Shown here: positions 1 through 12,416 of the stretch, one piece after another
Layout of the letters: each line of letters opens with the position of its first letter
How positions within the stretch are numbered: the stretch's first letter is position 1
From: Epiperipatus broadwayi
Lineage: Eukaryota; Onychophora; Udeonychophora; Euonychophora; Peripatidae
Assembly: GCA_028023455.1 (NCBI GenBank)
Contig: JAQFVV010012510.1
Coordinates: 3,633,420 to 3,697,419, forward strand
Direction: 5' to 3'
DNA: 64,000 nucleotides
Made by a program: the position numbers and the translations under genes
The notes under the pieces: generated by a model
Databases searched by the model: none
Seen by the model: only the letters and a program-made list of their open reading frames with translations
What the model was told of the DNA's origin: nothing

Positions 1-16
1 ACTCCCACTCCCCTGT

Positions 17-720
17 TTATTTACATGTTGCATCCCTAATTCTAAATCCAGGCAAATATACTCTTACATATCTATTTCTATTTTTCATTGGAATTACATC
101 TCCACATCCTAATGACTTCCCTATCAAGTCTGTTTCATAGTTTACTTTCCCTATTTTGTCTGTAACATTTCCTCCAACCTTCAGAATGTCCTTATCTATT
201 CCTTCTTTGTCATTTCTATTCATTAATTTTTTGATCTGCTCACACTTGATGTCTAATGATTTTAATTTTACTTCTACATCCTTTACCTCATCCTCTATCT
301 TACTTATCCTTTGGCTAACTATCTCCATTGCCTTATTTACATTGTCATCTATATCTCTTATCACTACTAAATATTTACTCCATTCTATCTTCCTTATCTA
401 CATTTTCCTCAATTTCTCCTGACTTTGTCTTTAAACTATCTATACTTAGACCATTTTTTCACTTCTTTTGTCACATTTATACATGTCCTACACAACTATA
501 CACCTTTTATACCCTTCCTAGTCTTATTTAAGCACTTCAGATGGAAAATCTTATCACATACTATATACGCTACCAAAGCACACCTAGATTTTTTCTGACC
601 ACTATACATACATCATGATATATAAATGCTGTCCATATTTCCTTATTTTTCCAATTTCCCTGCTCTATATTTAAATTTGATTTTTCTACTATTCTCCAAA
701 CCTCTTTATACATTTTTTTT
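17..720 (-). pseudogene. LINE ORF1 relic: PHD-like finger plus coiled coil
   Basis: Read on the minus strand, 612 to 481 gives a degenerate PHD-type zinc finger. It has a CDKIFHLKC core (Cys-x4-His-x2-Cys) and a closing LCRTC pair. A TAG stop sits where PHD fingers have Trp, and Ser and Tyr codons sit one base from Cys at two expected ligands. After a frame change, 364 to 17 is an open, Lys/Glu-rich stretch that looks like a coiled coil (SKIEDEVKDVEVKLKSL). PHD finger followed by coiled coil is typical of ORF1 in CR1-like LINEs, which bind element RNA. The stop, frameshift and lost ligands make it non-functional. No reverse transcriptase is visible; it would lie off the left edge. Confidence 0.5.
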
Positions 721-730
721 TCTTTTTATA

Positions 731-1149
731 ATGAAAAACAAGGAACACGTGCTCCCCTAAACTCGCACCTCAACGTTACACCTCTTTTTCAAAAAAAATC
801 TCACTTAAATTTTAAAAAACGTTTATTAGCAAACCTCCTTAAATCCAACTAATCTTATGTATGCCTTAGTTTTAAGACCTCATTACAGTAAACAAAAAAA
901 AAAATTTTTTTTATATTTAAAATGTCGGCATCTCGGATCACTCTTCAAATGTTAGCAATATTTTCTCACTCTTTCCAAAATCCAATTGAATCTATCTCTC
1001 TGCACTCCAACTCTGTCTTCTCATCCACTCTCTAAACAAATATTTTCCAGCAACAGAAATTTTTATCTAGATGCTATTAAAAATATATAAAACTTTAATT
1101 TATCTTGCGGAGCAAAAATCAGCCACAGCAAGGCAGTCAAGAGCGGTAT
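731..1149. other. AT-rich stretch, nothing recognised
   Basis: No open frame, tRNA-like structure or repeat arm could be supported here. Several A and T homopolymer runs are present. Confidence 0.5.
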
Positions 1150-1276
1150 TGAGATATTTCAGTAATGCCCTCTATGACTAAATATAAATTCTGAACTTCA
1201 AATCTTTTGGGTTTAGTTAATTGAAGTACAGAATTTATATTTATTCAGAGTGGGTGTTGCTGAAATATCTCAACAT
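1150..1276. repeat. Small fold-back repeat
   Basis: Two imperfect inverted arms of about 53 bp (about 1150-1203 and 1222-1276) both run from TTGAGATATTTCAG towards a spacer of about 18 bp. This could be a short MITE or the collapsed end of a larger fold-back element. No target duplication is clear. Confidence 0.6.
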
Positions 1277-2940
1277 CATGATTTGTGATTTGAAATTATA
1301 ATATAGTATTAATTGATTTAACAAACAGGGCTTTTTCAATATATTCAAAAGTTTATTGCTATTAAGTCTTTTTTAAACAATTGAAAAAGAGAAGTTATAA
1401 TGTAACCTTTTTGAAAAACTTAATATACTATTAGTCTTTTAGTTATTTTATCAGATAGTGATTTTATCTGGAATTCCACAAATCAAATGATCCAAAAGCT
1501 TTGTTTGATCCCCTAAAGCATTTTCTTCTTTCAAGATTGATTTCAGCATGCGACTATTGTTGCTTTATCTGGTGTGAAAGGTTAATCCATAATTTGTGAA
1601 AAATTGAAGATGTCAGCAGATGGGGTAAATTATACTGATAACTGATGTGAGATTTTAAGATTATACTTATTTATAGTAACTTGGTCATCATAAATATGAA
1701 TACATTCAGTAGTTCAGATAGTTATAACAACAAACTTTCATATACTTCAATAAGCTGTTCGATAAGAAATTTAATAGAATATTGAATTTTTTTATTGAAA
1801 GAAAATTAGAAGGCATGAAACTTTAATTGGGTTCCATTTTTTAAGAATATGTGTGTTTATTAAATGGCCAATGATATGAACACTTGGTAGTAACTGTAAT
1901 GTATGAATCTTTGTGAAGTGTTGTACCTAGAGACTTAGTCATGTTCTAACAATTTCTGGTATACACTCATAGTTAATCACAAGACTAATTTTAAATCATC
2001 TTTATGATGTTGTGCATAATGTATTTTCTACCATTGGACAATTTATTTACGGTAATTAAATTGCCCATGATTACTGCATTATTGTGATTTTTTTATATAA
2101 CTTCTATAATTGATGTAAAATAAAGGTGTAAAATATTGTAAATCAATTTTCATTTGAATTGATAAATCGAAAGTATTAATTTTAATAATAATGTTTTATG
2201 GTAGTATTTTTATTCCAGGGTATTTGATTATGATTTGTATAATTCAAACAATCTATCTTTATTACTTTTTCAATACTTATTTTATTACTGATAAGCTAAA
2301 ATTAATAGCTGAGGTGAAACTATAAGTTTATTATTAGTAAGCTTCTATTTTATGGACTTAGCGCTTTTGATTGGTCAGCAATCTTCCTTAGAGCTACTAG
2401 ATATATATATAAAAAAACAATCCACTAGAATAAAACTACAAAAATTTTCAAAAACTGCCTACATAAAATTGAAGATTAATATCTTTTGCTATAGCCAGCT
2501 TTGGCATATTCTGCCATCTTCAGTAGCAATACGTCTGCCATCTTCAGTAGCAATATGTTAAATACTTAATCATATAAATGCACATTATATCTACTTGTGA
2601 CTCATTTATGTACAATATGTAAATCAATACCACTTTCAATATATCTATACCAAATATATATCTTAAAACATAATGTAATATAACAAACTTTTTGATAAAT
2701 GCTGCAAGAGAAAGCATTTAAAATCTCTATCTAGAATTATCTTACAACATATATATGCGCATGAAATTATTCAAAACTTATACTACATCCATATCATTAG
2801 TGTATATATACATATATGTTTAAAGTATATATGTATTTGGTATATACTGAAGATGGTATTTATGTATTTTATATAAATAGAAATAATATATGTAAGTGCA
2901 GTATAATTGATGAAAACATTAAAAGCATAAAGCTAAACTA
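1277..2940. other. AT-rich flank with a short duplicated motif
   Basis: Mostly featureless. At 2513-2555 the motif CTGCCATCTTCAGTAGCAAT occurs twice in tandem. On the minus strand it reads as CTGAAGA followed by a TGGC/GCCA hairpin, resembling the first half of a hammerhead core without a clear GAAA. A similar segment lies at 54440-54490, just downstream of the Penelope-like element, so this may be a relic of the same terminal sequence. Confidence 0.4.
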
Positions 2941-3421
2941 GTCAATAATCAAAATTTCCCCAAATCCAAAACTCAACCAGATTAGCCAAGAAAGTAAAAT
3001 CTAAAACACAACGTATGGTTTCACTGCTACAAGCAGACTTCACAAGTGTAAAGAATTACAAAAACAACAGCATATTTATATTAAACATTACCCACAATTC
3101 CATTTACTTCCCATCCACCCTTAATATTAAAAGAACTTTTAAATGAGTTAATTGCTTCAGAGCAATTAAAAAGTTCTTTTAATATTAAGGGTGGATGGGA
3201 AGTAAATGGATTGTAATTAAAAAGTTCTTTTAATATTAAGGGTGGATGGGAAGTACATGGAATTGTGGGTAATGTTTAATATAAACATGCTGTTGTTTTT
3301 GTAATTCTTTACACTTGAGAAGTCTGCTTGTAGCAGTGAAACAATTGGTTATGTTTTAGATTTTACTTTCTTGGCTAGTCTGTTTGAGTTTTGGATTTGG
3401 GGTAATTTTGTAATTGATGAA
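2941..3421. repeat. Fold-back element with a duplicated inner segment
   Basis: Left arm 2941-3153 and right arm about 3217-3421 are inverted copies. The inner 50 bp of the right arm, containing AGGGTGGATGGGAAGTA, is duplicated in tandem (3164-3212 and 3213 onward). Near the arm middles a CTGC-TTGTA-GCAG hairpin is followed by GTGAAAC, resembling the stem II/GAAA part of the ribozyme families below, but CTGATGA is decayed to CTTGTGA or CTTGAGA. Confidence 0.8.
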
Positions 3422-3572
3422 TATATATATGGTATGTATATATGACTTGCTTTATTAATTATTATATCGATAGTTAATTATATGTAAATAAATAAGTTAT
3501 TTACAAATAGATATAATGTTGTATGTTTATATGTTGGAGTATTTATATATTCATGTAGTTATATATGTCTTG

Positions 3573-3614
3573 TAGCTCTGAGGAAGATAGCTGGGCAATC
3601 AAAACTGTCAGATG
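3573..3614 (+). ncRNA. Hammerhead-like relic
   Basis: CTGAGGA (fits CUGANGA) at 578-584 of the 3000 block is followed by a GATAGC/GCAATC hairpin with one mismatch. AAAAC replaces GAAAC, and a GTC cleavage-type triplet follows. Flanking bases give a partial stem I. The lost G of GAAA should inactivate it. Confidence 0.4.
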
Positions 3615-3659
3615 GGTTAATTTTAACAAAATGGATTGTTTGATTTTTTTATAATTTCA

Positions 3660-6016
3660 TCAATGCATAAAGAGGGATACGTTGATTTTTATAATTAACA
3701 CAAATCAGAAATTTAACTTAACTTTAAACCTTAATAATGATCAAACATTTGACTTAACTTTATGCTCTACTCTTTTTTCTTTCTTTGAAGTTAAAAGTGC
3801 CACATAAAATTCATTTGGGAGTGTTGTTAATAATGAAACCAAAGATATAAAAATAATATGGGTTATGAAAAAAACTCGCAAATAATGCTTTATACTCTTT
3901 TGTCATTAAGGTCCATTTATTAGCCACACATATTGGACCAATAGTCACTTAATTATCACTTTTAGTATTTTGACAAAATGCATACGCTAAATATCAAATG
4001 AACAACTTCAGGAAGCTGCAGATAACAATATTTAGATAATTGAGTGTAGACAACTGAGTGTACTATTTTCTAAAAGAAAGGATATCAACTTTTGGCTGCT
4101 ACATACCATCTTAATCTGATTATTCCCAAACATTCATTTTGTTCAATTATTCAGTCTAATCTCATGAAAATTTAATTTGGAATTCTGGTTCTTTTGATAT
4201 ATCAATTCTTAAATGTATTTTTGACTTTGCAGTTGACATATCAATCATTGATTGATGTTCAATTTTGGACAATCAGTATGTCCATATGGTTTAATGCAAG
4301 AGCTAAAGACCCTTGGACTTATGCTCGACTCCGTCATTTCCAGTGCTTGAACGTCTCGTGATCACTGAAGCAACAAACCCATTTGACTATTATTTTAAAG
4401 CTACCCTAACCCAGTCAAGATCATGGAATTTTTTATCAGAAAATTGTTAAGCAACTAATATAATAATTTTAGGTGGAGACAATTAGAAATGATGCTTTAT
4501 TAGAAAAATATTCTTATAAGCTTATCTTAGCTATAGTAGCTTTCATCACTCGGATAGTTTTGATGGATTAATATTGAACTGGCTTTAACTTCTTTTCTGA
4601 TAAACTGATTTTGAATAGTTTGGTCAGTTTTTGATAGCTTCAATATCAATAAGATTTAGTAGCCTCTTTGTCAAGAAAATTTCAACAGTTTTATGAAGGC
4701 TGTTGGTGAAGAAAAAACACACTTGGATTTAGTCCAAGACTATTGAAGTGCCTGCCGTACAGTGTACATTTTATGGCAAGTTTTGTGCTGTTTATTTTAA
4801 GATGGATGACTAGTAGTATTTGAGTGGTGATTTCATAGTAGCACTGGTTTCAATTTGAGTTTCATTCATTCTTTATGATTTAAGAGATGGAAGAGATAAG
4901 TGGAATTGAAGAGCTTGGCAAAGAACAGAGTGGATAAATAGATGAATTTATGATATGACTGATCTCTGGACTACCCTATGACAAAATACTATTGATTAAT
5001 TAATCAAATTATTTTAGGCAAGATGCTGAGGTTTCTATTACCATTCATTGACATGGTCATTTGTGATAGTATCTGATGAGCAAACTGGTGATTCACTTTC
5101 AAAGAGTTTCTAATTCTTTGATCAAACTTAGCCATCTGATACAACTTTTACTGGATAAAGATGTGTCTTCGAAGCTTATATTTGCTTTTTAATTCAGTGG
5201 TAATTTCAAAAGGTGATGTCTTTTACATTATAGTGCTATTTAAACAATAGAATTAGATAGAATTTACAAGGACGTTCAATCATAGACAAAAATCTATCAA
5301 TGAATAAATTGTTTAGTCACAGTGATTTAATTACTGCAACTAAATTGAATGTGCATAGAGCTAGTTTTTAATTTACTGTACAGAAATGAAATATGGATCA
5401 ATAATTAATTAACAAAGGCATTGGAATATTTTATTTAAAGATACTCTGTAAGATTCTGAATCAACTATTATAAGAACATCTCTTTGTTGTTTTGGTCAGA
5501 TGAAATGAATGAAAAGTAACACATTATCTAAAAGAAATATTTTATGATGTTACTTCAGTATACTTTTTAGGATAAGTCAGTCACTATAACAAATTTACTT
5601 CAAAGATATATAATATCTATTGCTTTCATTCAAAAGATGAGATAACAGGATAAAATGACCAACACAATGAGGCAAGATGAAGAAACCTTTTGGAATGAAA
5701 AGTTTGCTTTAGAAATAATTAAAAGGGATATGAATATATTTGTAGTTGTATGATTTGTATAGTTACTGCAAAGGACATTTAATTTTAAAGCAACTCAATA
5801 AGTGGGTAAAGAAGCACTTTTCTTGGGTGCTGAATTATAATAAATGCTAAAATAAAAAATATATATTTATTATACTGTAGCAGAAAATGTCTAAATAAAA
5901 CTTGAAAAAAAAATAGGAGTGTTTGTTATCTTGAATAAAAATTTATTTCATTTCTCTATATTAATTATTTTTTTAAAAATAATCTTTTAAAGAACTATAA
6001 TTCAATTTATTAATAT
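3660..6016. other. No recognised feature
   Basis: About 2.4 kb without a credible open frame on either strand. It may contain decayed transposon sequence, but I could not assign any motif. Confidence 0.4.
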
Positions 6017-6095
6017 ATAGGATATATGAGCACAGACTTTCACACGACCCACTGCTCTCCACTTTATACATATATGTCGAAAAAATAAATAATCA

Positions 6096-6137
6096 CCAAT
6101 ATACGTATTTCATGCTAAACCAGCAATCATCAGTTGG
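6096..6137 (-). ncRNA. Family A hammerhead ribozyme, copy 1
   Basis: Stem I is CCAA/TTGG, the core is CTGATGA, stem II has four pairs around a GGTTT loop, then GAAA. Stem III is ATA/TAT with loop CG, and cleavage is predicted after ATA. All core bases are present. The 10.1/11.1 pair is T-T rather than G-C. Confidence 0.7.
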
Positions 6138-6594
6138 TCCAGATTATCATCTCTACATATATATGCAATAAGTGCTCAGATATATATTAAGATAGCCAAT
6201 CTTCATACCCTAATGGACAGGCTTCAATCCACTCCACACTCCAATTCTTCACCTGTCCATCCAATTGAAAATTCTGATGACGGAATGCCACCCTGTGGCC
6301 AAAATTCTCATCACATCCATGTTGACCTAAATTCAATCTGACCCCTCATATACAGGATCATAACCATACATATACAGTACACGAGGGGTCATATTGAGGT
6401 CAACATGGGTGTGATGAGTATCTTGGTCTCAGGGTGGCCTTTGAGCATTCCATCATCAGATTTTCAATTGGATAAACAGGTGAAGAGTTGGAGTATGGAG
6501 TGAATTGAAACCTGTCCATTAAAGTATGAAGATTGACTATCTTAATATATATCTGAGCAATTATTGCATATATGTGTTGAGATGATAATCTGGA

Positions 6595-6636
6595 CCAACT
6601 GATGATTGCTGGCTTAGCATGAAATACATATATTGG
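6595..6636 (+). ncRNA. Family A hammerhead ribozyme, copy 2
   Basis: Same 42-nt layout as copy 1 on the opposite strand, with CTGATGA and GAAA intact, stem I CCAA/TTGG and stem III ATA/TAT. The outermost stem II pair is T-T. Confidence 0.7.
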
Positions 6637-6707
6637 AGATTATTTATTTTTTTGACATATATGTGTTCAAGTCTGTGCTCATATATCCTATATATTACAT
6701 ATATTGA

Positions 6708-8977
6708 TACAGGTATATAATAAGCCTGTATTTCAGTTATTATAATTCAATTTATAAATGCAATTCTGTTTAACTGCCCTCATTTTGATGCTGTTATCAA
6801 AGATTAATATTTCTAAGCAAACAGATAACAATTTATTTGTTTCTCTTACTCTAATAAATTATTTGATTGAGAGAAAGTTTTCAACTCTGGAATATATAAT
6901 TATTTTTTTTCTAATTGCATGGGCAACACTTTTTATAATCATTGTAGTAGAGAAGAGGCAGCCTTTTCTATCTGATTAAATACAAAGATATGCAGGTAAC
7001 AATAAGATTTCAAGGAAAGTGGTTGGTAGAAAATATAGATTGCTGTAGTAGAAACTTATACTGTAAGTGAAGTATTCAAATGTAATGGCCCAAAGAATTT
7101 GTAAAAATTATTACGTATATCCTAGATCAATTAAATGATCTAATAATAATTTCTATAATAAAGACTATACCTAAAATAAATTGTAAAGAAGTTATTTGCT
7201 GCAGCAAAAGCCCGAAGAATGATTTGATATATTAATTTTTTTTATTTTTTATACTGTAATATTTTTATTATATTTGATTTTTCTGGATTTTTGTAGCTTT
7301 ATAATTTTTATTTTGTGTTTTTAAAAATATACATTTATTTTTGTTTAATACACAGTTTACGTCCATTGCTTTCGTCAGTTGATAATTTTGAATAACGTAA
7401 AACCGCCACCTTTTTAAATAGAGCTCATTGAAACCCAAATATCTCCCCAACACCTCACTGAGAAACAGTGATAGAAATATCAATACTCAACAGTCTTGCT
7501 AATAGCAGGTGATTTTCAGAAGTTTTTCATTCTTATTTTATGTACTGGCTTAGGATAACTAAATAGCTATTTACTGATTAATGTAAATAGTTAGCTACGG
7601 ATTAATACCTAAAAAAAAATCTTAAGCCTCTTTGGTCCAGATTCAAACACCAGGTGCAGTGGATGTGAAACATGCGCCATAAAATCCTTCTAATTAAGCG
7701 TTAATAGACTTTTCAATAATTTTAAAAGATCAGATTTTTTAAAAACCTTGTCTTTAAGCGCCAAAACCGATTGGGATGGCCTTGTTTAACAGCATGCTAG
7801 TCTGTTTCTCTCGTTTTTAAAGCTAGAATGGCTGCCAACGACGCAATCAAACATATTAAAGAAGTAATATAAAGCAAAATAAAATTATAAAAAAGTCAAT
7901 GCTTCATACCAATTTGTTCTCAGGATCTATTAATTACATACACATAATAATATCGTATTAAAGTATACGCACATTACGCAAAAGTTAGGCAGCTCAAACC
8001 TTAAAATCTATTTATTTAGCAAAGCGGCGAGTAAATAATAGAAGTAAAAAAAATGAAATAATAGAAAGATTTATTGCTCGGAAGTTTACAAGTTCGAGTA
8101 CAGGAAAATAGTGCTAAATTGGAATTCATGAACTTTGAGCTCTAGAATCTGGCAGCCACTTTTAAGTTCAAAGCATGCTGGATAAAACGTATCTAAGTCA
8201 TTTTGAAATCGCAGAATTTTACGACATTTCTTCTCAAAAGAAATCGGATTTTTGTTTGGGATTAATTTAAAGTAAAGTAAAAATGGTAAAGGATTCCCTT
8301 GTCTTTTTAAACATTTTGTTTGGAAGGTTTCGCATAATATTGTACTTTTTAATAACTAAGTTGAAAATGCGGCATAGATAGCATACGAGTATACCATTAC
8401 TTTTTGAATAAATAGAGTTAATTAAATACTCTTTTTTACATAAATTATATGTCGTAAATAGGGAAATACTGAAGTGAAATAACGAAGTTGATTTAAACTA
8501 ACCAAAAAAAAGATGAACTAATTCTTATAGCATTTTAATAAAGTATGAATTCCGAAGCATTACGAAATATTAAAATCAAATTTAAAAAAAAGGATAGGAA
8601 CTCGTGACAATTGTTATAGCTAAAGTGAAATTTAAAGCGCAACCGAATTAAGCTTTTTTACATTGATATTATTCCGCGCTTTTTTTTTTTTTTTTAAAAA
8701 AAGTTTCTCTAAAATAATTTCTTAATCTGAAGAAATTAATTACCTTAGAATTATTCATTAAACAGTTATTTTATTTTTTGAAAAGCTAAATAGTGATTAA
8801 TTATTCATAAAGCTAATTTGGATGGACAAATCTGGGATTATATTTTATATTTACTCAACTATCAAAATTTCAAAGTTTTAAAGAGCGCGAGTTCGGACTA
8901 TATGCTGTAATTGATTTCTCTTAGCAAAAATTGTAGTAAGCTTTTTACGCAACATAAGGATATAAGTAATTTTTAAA
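6708..8977. other. 5' flank of ACY1, no gene found
   Basis: Probable upstream region of ACY1. Short open frames at 6758-6979 and on the minus strand at 7268-7483 have no recognisable similarity and look like chance. I see no convincing TATA box, initiator or CpG-rich promoter. Upstream non-coding exons cannot be excluded. Confidence 0.4.
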
Positions 8978-9074
8978 ATGTCAAGTGAGAATCATTTCAA
9001 TATATCAGAAAATCCAGTAGAAAATTTTCAGCAATATTTAAAAATTAAAACTGTGCATCCAACTCCGGATTACG
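8978..9074 (+). CDS. ACY1: Aminoacylase-1, coding exon 1
   Basis: Encodes residues 1-32 plus the first base of codon 33. Aminoacylase-1 is a cytosolic zinc enzyme of the M20 metallopeptidase family that hydrolyses N-acyl-L-amino acids. The segment ENPVENFQQYLKIKTVHPTP aligns with the N-terminal helix and conserved motif of animal ACY1. The ATG has A at -3. The exon ends at TACG followed by GTAAAT, a good donor in phase 1 at the position where the human gene also splits the PDYG motif. The reading continues open for 35 more codons into the intron, so an unspliced short product is formally possible but unlikely. Confidence 0.93.
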
Positions 9075-9785
9075 GTAAATATTCGTTTTTTATTACAAAA
9101 TATACCTTACAATATATAAATAAAATGGGGAAAAATTTGGATATTATAAAGTTCTCCAATAAAATTGTATACTAACATCTCTCTTCTGCTTTTCGAATAT
9201 TGAAAGAGAAAAACACGTTTATATGTCTGAACTATAGACTAGTAATCTATAACAATTAAGAGCATAATATTATCTTTTAGTATTTAAATCTTTTGTGGAG
9301 GCAATTGAAAATTCTTCTGCATTTTATTTACTATTGAATGTAAAAATTTAAAAATTACCATGGTTTATTTATATATTTAGTTTTATATTAATGATTTGAA
9401 TTTTTAAATTAAAAATATAAGTATCTTAATAAAACACGTGTGCGAGTAACGCAATGCTATACTCTGTATTTAATTTTCTTCAGTTTAAGAGTTAGAACAG
9501 GTGTCTGATTGTTTTTTTTTTAAAAAAATTAATCTAAGGCAAAGAGGTCGTCATTGTTAACGTTCATTTAATCTACCTGACTAATATTTATTTAACTTAC
9601 CTGACTAATAATATTCATTTAATCTACCTGTTTAATATATTACCTGGTTTAAATCAATTAAGAGATGACCTTGGTTATTGTAAATGTAGTTAAGTTTATA
9701 ATGGAATTAGATATTGGATTGTAACTAATTTTATATGTTTTGATATCTATATCGGAAGGTTAGATAATATCAAGTGTTATCCTTA
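9075..9785. other. Start of ACY1 intron 1, no recognised feature
   Basis: AT-rich. A short direct repeat built on ATTTAATCTACCTG recurs three times at about 9565-9640. Nothing else supportable. Confidence 0.5.
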
Positions 9786-9900
9786 GGGTGTCCATATGCC
9801 CCGTTTTTCCCGGATTTGTCCCGGTTTTCTCTCTCTTGTCTCGGTGTCCCGACATATGCTTTCGGGACAGTTAATTGTCTCGATTTTATACAGGTAATTT
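9786..9900. mobile_element. CCCGG-rich fragment, possible DNA-transposon end
   Basis: Starts AGGGTGTCCATATGCCCCG and continues with repeated CCCGG/CCCGAC words, unlike the surrounding AT-rich DNA. Similar AGGGTGTCC starts are seen at termini of hAT-like elements, but I found no matching inverted end, so this is weak. Confidence 0.3.
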
Positions 9901-10047
9901 CCCAAAAATGGCAGTTATTCCCCATTATTTTGATACGTTAGTAATAAGTGATTTCAATTTCTGATTATATTTTAATATGTAATATATGTATGCAAACTAT
10001 TATCTTTTGCTTTTGTTTATATTACGAAATGAGTACTGTATATTGTG

Positions 10048-10150
10048 TTTTTTTTCTTCATGTGTCACAGCATCGGCCGGGAAGCGAACCCGCTAACCCG
10101 GGACAATTGCTTGTAAGCAGCTGTGCTGGCCACTCGACCACAAACGCTTG
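10048..10150 (-). mobile_element. tRNA-derived SINE head
   Basis: On the minus strand it starts AGCGTTTGTGGTCGAGTGGC (D-arm/box A-like) and carries GGGTTCGCTTCCC (box B-like). The ends AGCGTTT and CGATGCT can pair as an acceptor stem. A close relative lies at 36393-36487, also minus. These are repeats, not a tRNA gene: no good anticodon arm is formed. Confidence 0.65.
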
Positions 10151-10439
10151 ATAATGAGTATATTGTTAGTAAAGTAATTGTGATTATATGTTTTGTGATT
10201 TTTTTATATCGTACTGAAATATATAGTAATCTGCAATGATTTTCTCTTTTTGGGTGTGTGTAATTGAGAGCAAACGGTTCATAAATTACTCAGTTGAAGA
10301 AAGTAAATAAAAAATCAAACTCATTACTTCTCAAATGCAGTTACTTTTATGCAAATATTGCTATGATGATACTATTAAAAGGGTTATGGAAAGTTGTTTC
10401 AACATTAAGAAGAAAGAACACCACTTATTAAAAATAGGG

Positions 10440-11780
10440 ATGGCTTCATGAAATTTGTGAAAGAGTTTTACAGATATCTGTATATAGTAATGAAATAATC
10501 CTTATAATTACATATTTTGAATTGCCAAGTATTTTAAATGAGAGAGTGAGATATGCTAATAAATCTATGAAGAATGGAATGTTTCCGGGGAAAACTTGAT
10601 GCAAAGCTATATATAAAATGTTTAAATGATGAAAATGTTCTATATCAGATGATTGGAAGAAATAAATAATGCTATTGATATTTAAGAAAAAGTTTTTAAA
10701 AATTATAATCCTGTCAGTTTTCTATTATTTCTATACAAGATTTTTACTAAGGTCATTACAACTTATGTATATATTACTTTGAATTCAGACTAATTAAGCA
10801 CCAATATGAATTTTAAAGTGGTTTTAGCACTGTAGATCACATTTAAGTATTAAAAGAAGTAATAGAAAAAACCCAATGAGGAGAGTTGTCAATATAATTA
10901 AAGCTTTGGAACATTAGCATATAGCTTCAGGATATCACTTTATTTAAATGCAGCAGCAATTATTAAATTATATAGAAAATGATTGCTTTTGATAAAAAAT
11001 GATTCCATATCTTCAAAACGTTTTACATCACTTTTACAGGAAGTATTTTATAGATCAAAGCAGGAAGTTATAGAATAAAAATAAATGGAGATTATTCAAG
11101 TCATTTAGATTTTGTTAATAATGATGCAGATCTTCAGGAAAGATTCAAGAGTTATTAGATAAAAGTAAATAGGATTAAAGATAAATCTAAAGTAATACTC
11201 AATGTATTTTCACTTAAAGAGAAGATTATGGTTAATAGTAATATGAAATGGGAAAAAATATAGACAACAACAAATACGCTGATCAAAACATTAATATCAA
11301 TGGAAACATAATAAATTAATCACCAAATTAAAATTGAGGACTTTTGATAAATTATTAGAAATGTGAGTATAAGTTTGAAAAAGATTTTTAAAAGATATGT
11401 TTTACTAGCTCTTACATATAGATTTAATAAGACTCTTAACAGAAGGTTAGCACGTACTTCAATATGACGTATGGAGAGATGTATATTCAATGTAATAATG
11501 AGGGATCAAAAGAGATATGTGTGAGTGAAAGAGCAAGTAGATATCAGAGACATAATGGAAACAAGAGATAACTTGAACATATTCTATAAATGATGACAAG
11601 AAATGGTCAGTTGAAATCCTAGAGTAGATAACAAAAGATTGTAAAAGACCTAGAAAAGCATCACATGTAAGATAGATAATTAAGATAAGGAATTTTGCTA
11701 GAGTGAAGAAAACAGAAATGTAAATAATAATAAAAATTAGATTAAATATGAAGAGGTATTCATTCTGCAATAGATTGTTG
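10440..11780 (+). pseudogene. RTE-type LINE reverse transcriptase relic
   Basis: Degenerate pieces follow in ORF2 order. They are YKIFTKVIT near 10735, SGFSTVDHI followed by VLKEVIEKT (10817-10875, finger/palm), a decayed ADD region with DLQERF and DKSKVIL (11105-11215), LKKIFKR and LLALTY (11370-11415), then DDKKWSVEILE and KDCKRPRKASHVR (11593-11665). This order matches RTE-clade ORF2, which encodes endonuclease and reverse transcriptase for target-primed insertion. Many stops and frameshifts; the endonuclease is missing. Fixed, dead copy. Confidence 0.65.
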
Positions 11781-11789
11781 ATTGTTGAA

Positions 11790-12416
11790 AATAATAAGAA
11801 AACTATTGATAGTTTTGGTGAATATTTTATAGCAGAGACAGATGAAAGATGTAGGAAACTGCTGATTGGTTAATTAATAATAAGTTGATTTAAGTGATAC
11901 CTACCATAAGTGTTAATGTATTTCTCTAAAAAAATCAAAATATTGAGTCTGCATTATTGATATTACAAATTTTGACTATGATTGACTGAGAAACATTGAT
12001 CATATTTTTGTGAGAAAAAAGGTATCAAAACAGTACAAATTTTACATCGAAGTAAGTAATTAATCACATGCTAAGCAATTCACCAAAATTAGGACATGTA
12101 GTAAATACAACCCATTTTCTGAAAGTCAACTATTGAATTTAAACAGTTTGATTCATGACTAATATTTTTTGCTTAAGTAGAGTTATGTTCATGCTACTTT
12201 GGTTAATTAATAATAACAGAACCATTTCTAAAATATGCATGGCACTAAGCAAACGTTATGGTTATAAGACTCCTATTAACATATACATTTATTGGAGATC
12301 TATAGTGTACCTATTTTTGTCATTTCTATATTCTTATACTTATAAATCTGAAATATTGCCTAACAACATACTAGTAATTTTAAATAAAATAGAAATTCTT
12401 ATATCACTATAATATT
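11790..12416. other. No recognised feature
   Basis: Includes an open frame at 12155-12412 (85 codons) with no recognisable similarity and AT-driven composition; I treat it as chance. Confidence 0.4.

Larger units (their letters stand above)
6017..6707. repeat. Family A palindrome (head-to-head copies)
   Basis: Two inverted arms of about 340 bp meet near 6360-6375. Outer ends share GGATATATGAGCACAGACTT. Each arm contains one hammerhead motif (6096-6137 minus, 6595-6636 plus). The same arm sequence recurs at 23.4, 29.1, 29.6, 30.8, 33.3, 33.8, 34.2 and 40.1-40.5 kb. No coding capacity. Confidence 0.88.

Noticed and set aside
2500-2560. Hammerhead in the duplicated CTGCCATCTTCAGTAGCAAT motif
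   Set aside because: CTGAAGA and a hairpin are present, but GAAA and a cut triplet are not; kept only as a possible relic.
4680-4800. Possible decayed protein segment in 4.7-5.1 kb
   Set aside because: Short translated pieces looked suggestive but no family motif could be named.
6017-6707. CRISPR-like or attachment-site reading of the palindromes
   Set aside because: Repeats are long inverted arms in a spliced animal gene context, not short direct repeats with spacers.
7268-7483. Minus-strand frame upstream of ACY1
   Set aside because: 71 codons with no recognisable motif, no supporting splice or start context; AT-driven chance.
10048-10150. Functional tRNA gene
   Set aside because: Box A and box B words are present but the anticodon arm is poor and a close relative occurs at 36393-36487, as for a SINE.
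12155-12412. 85-codon plus frame
   Set aside because: Hydrophobic, low complexity, no similarity recognised and it ends at a fold-back repeat; likely chance.
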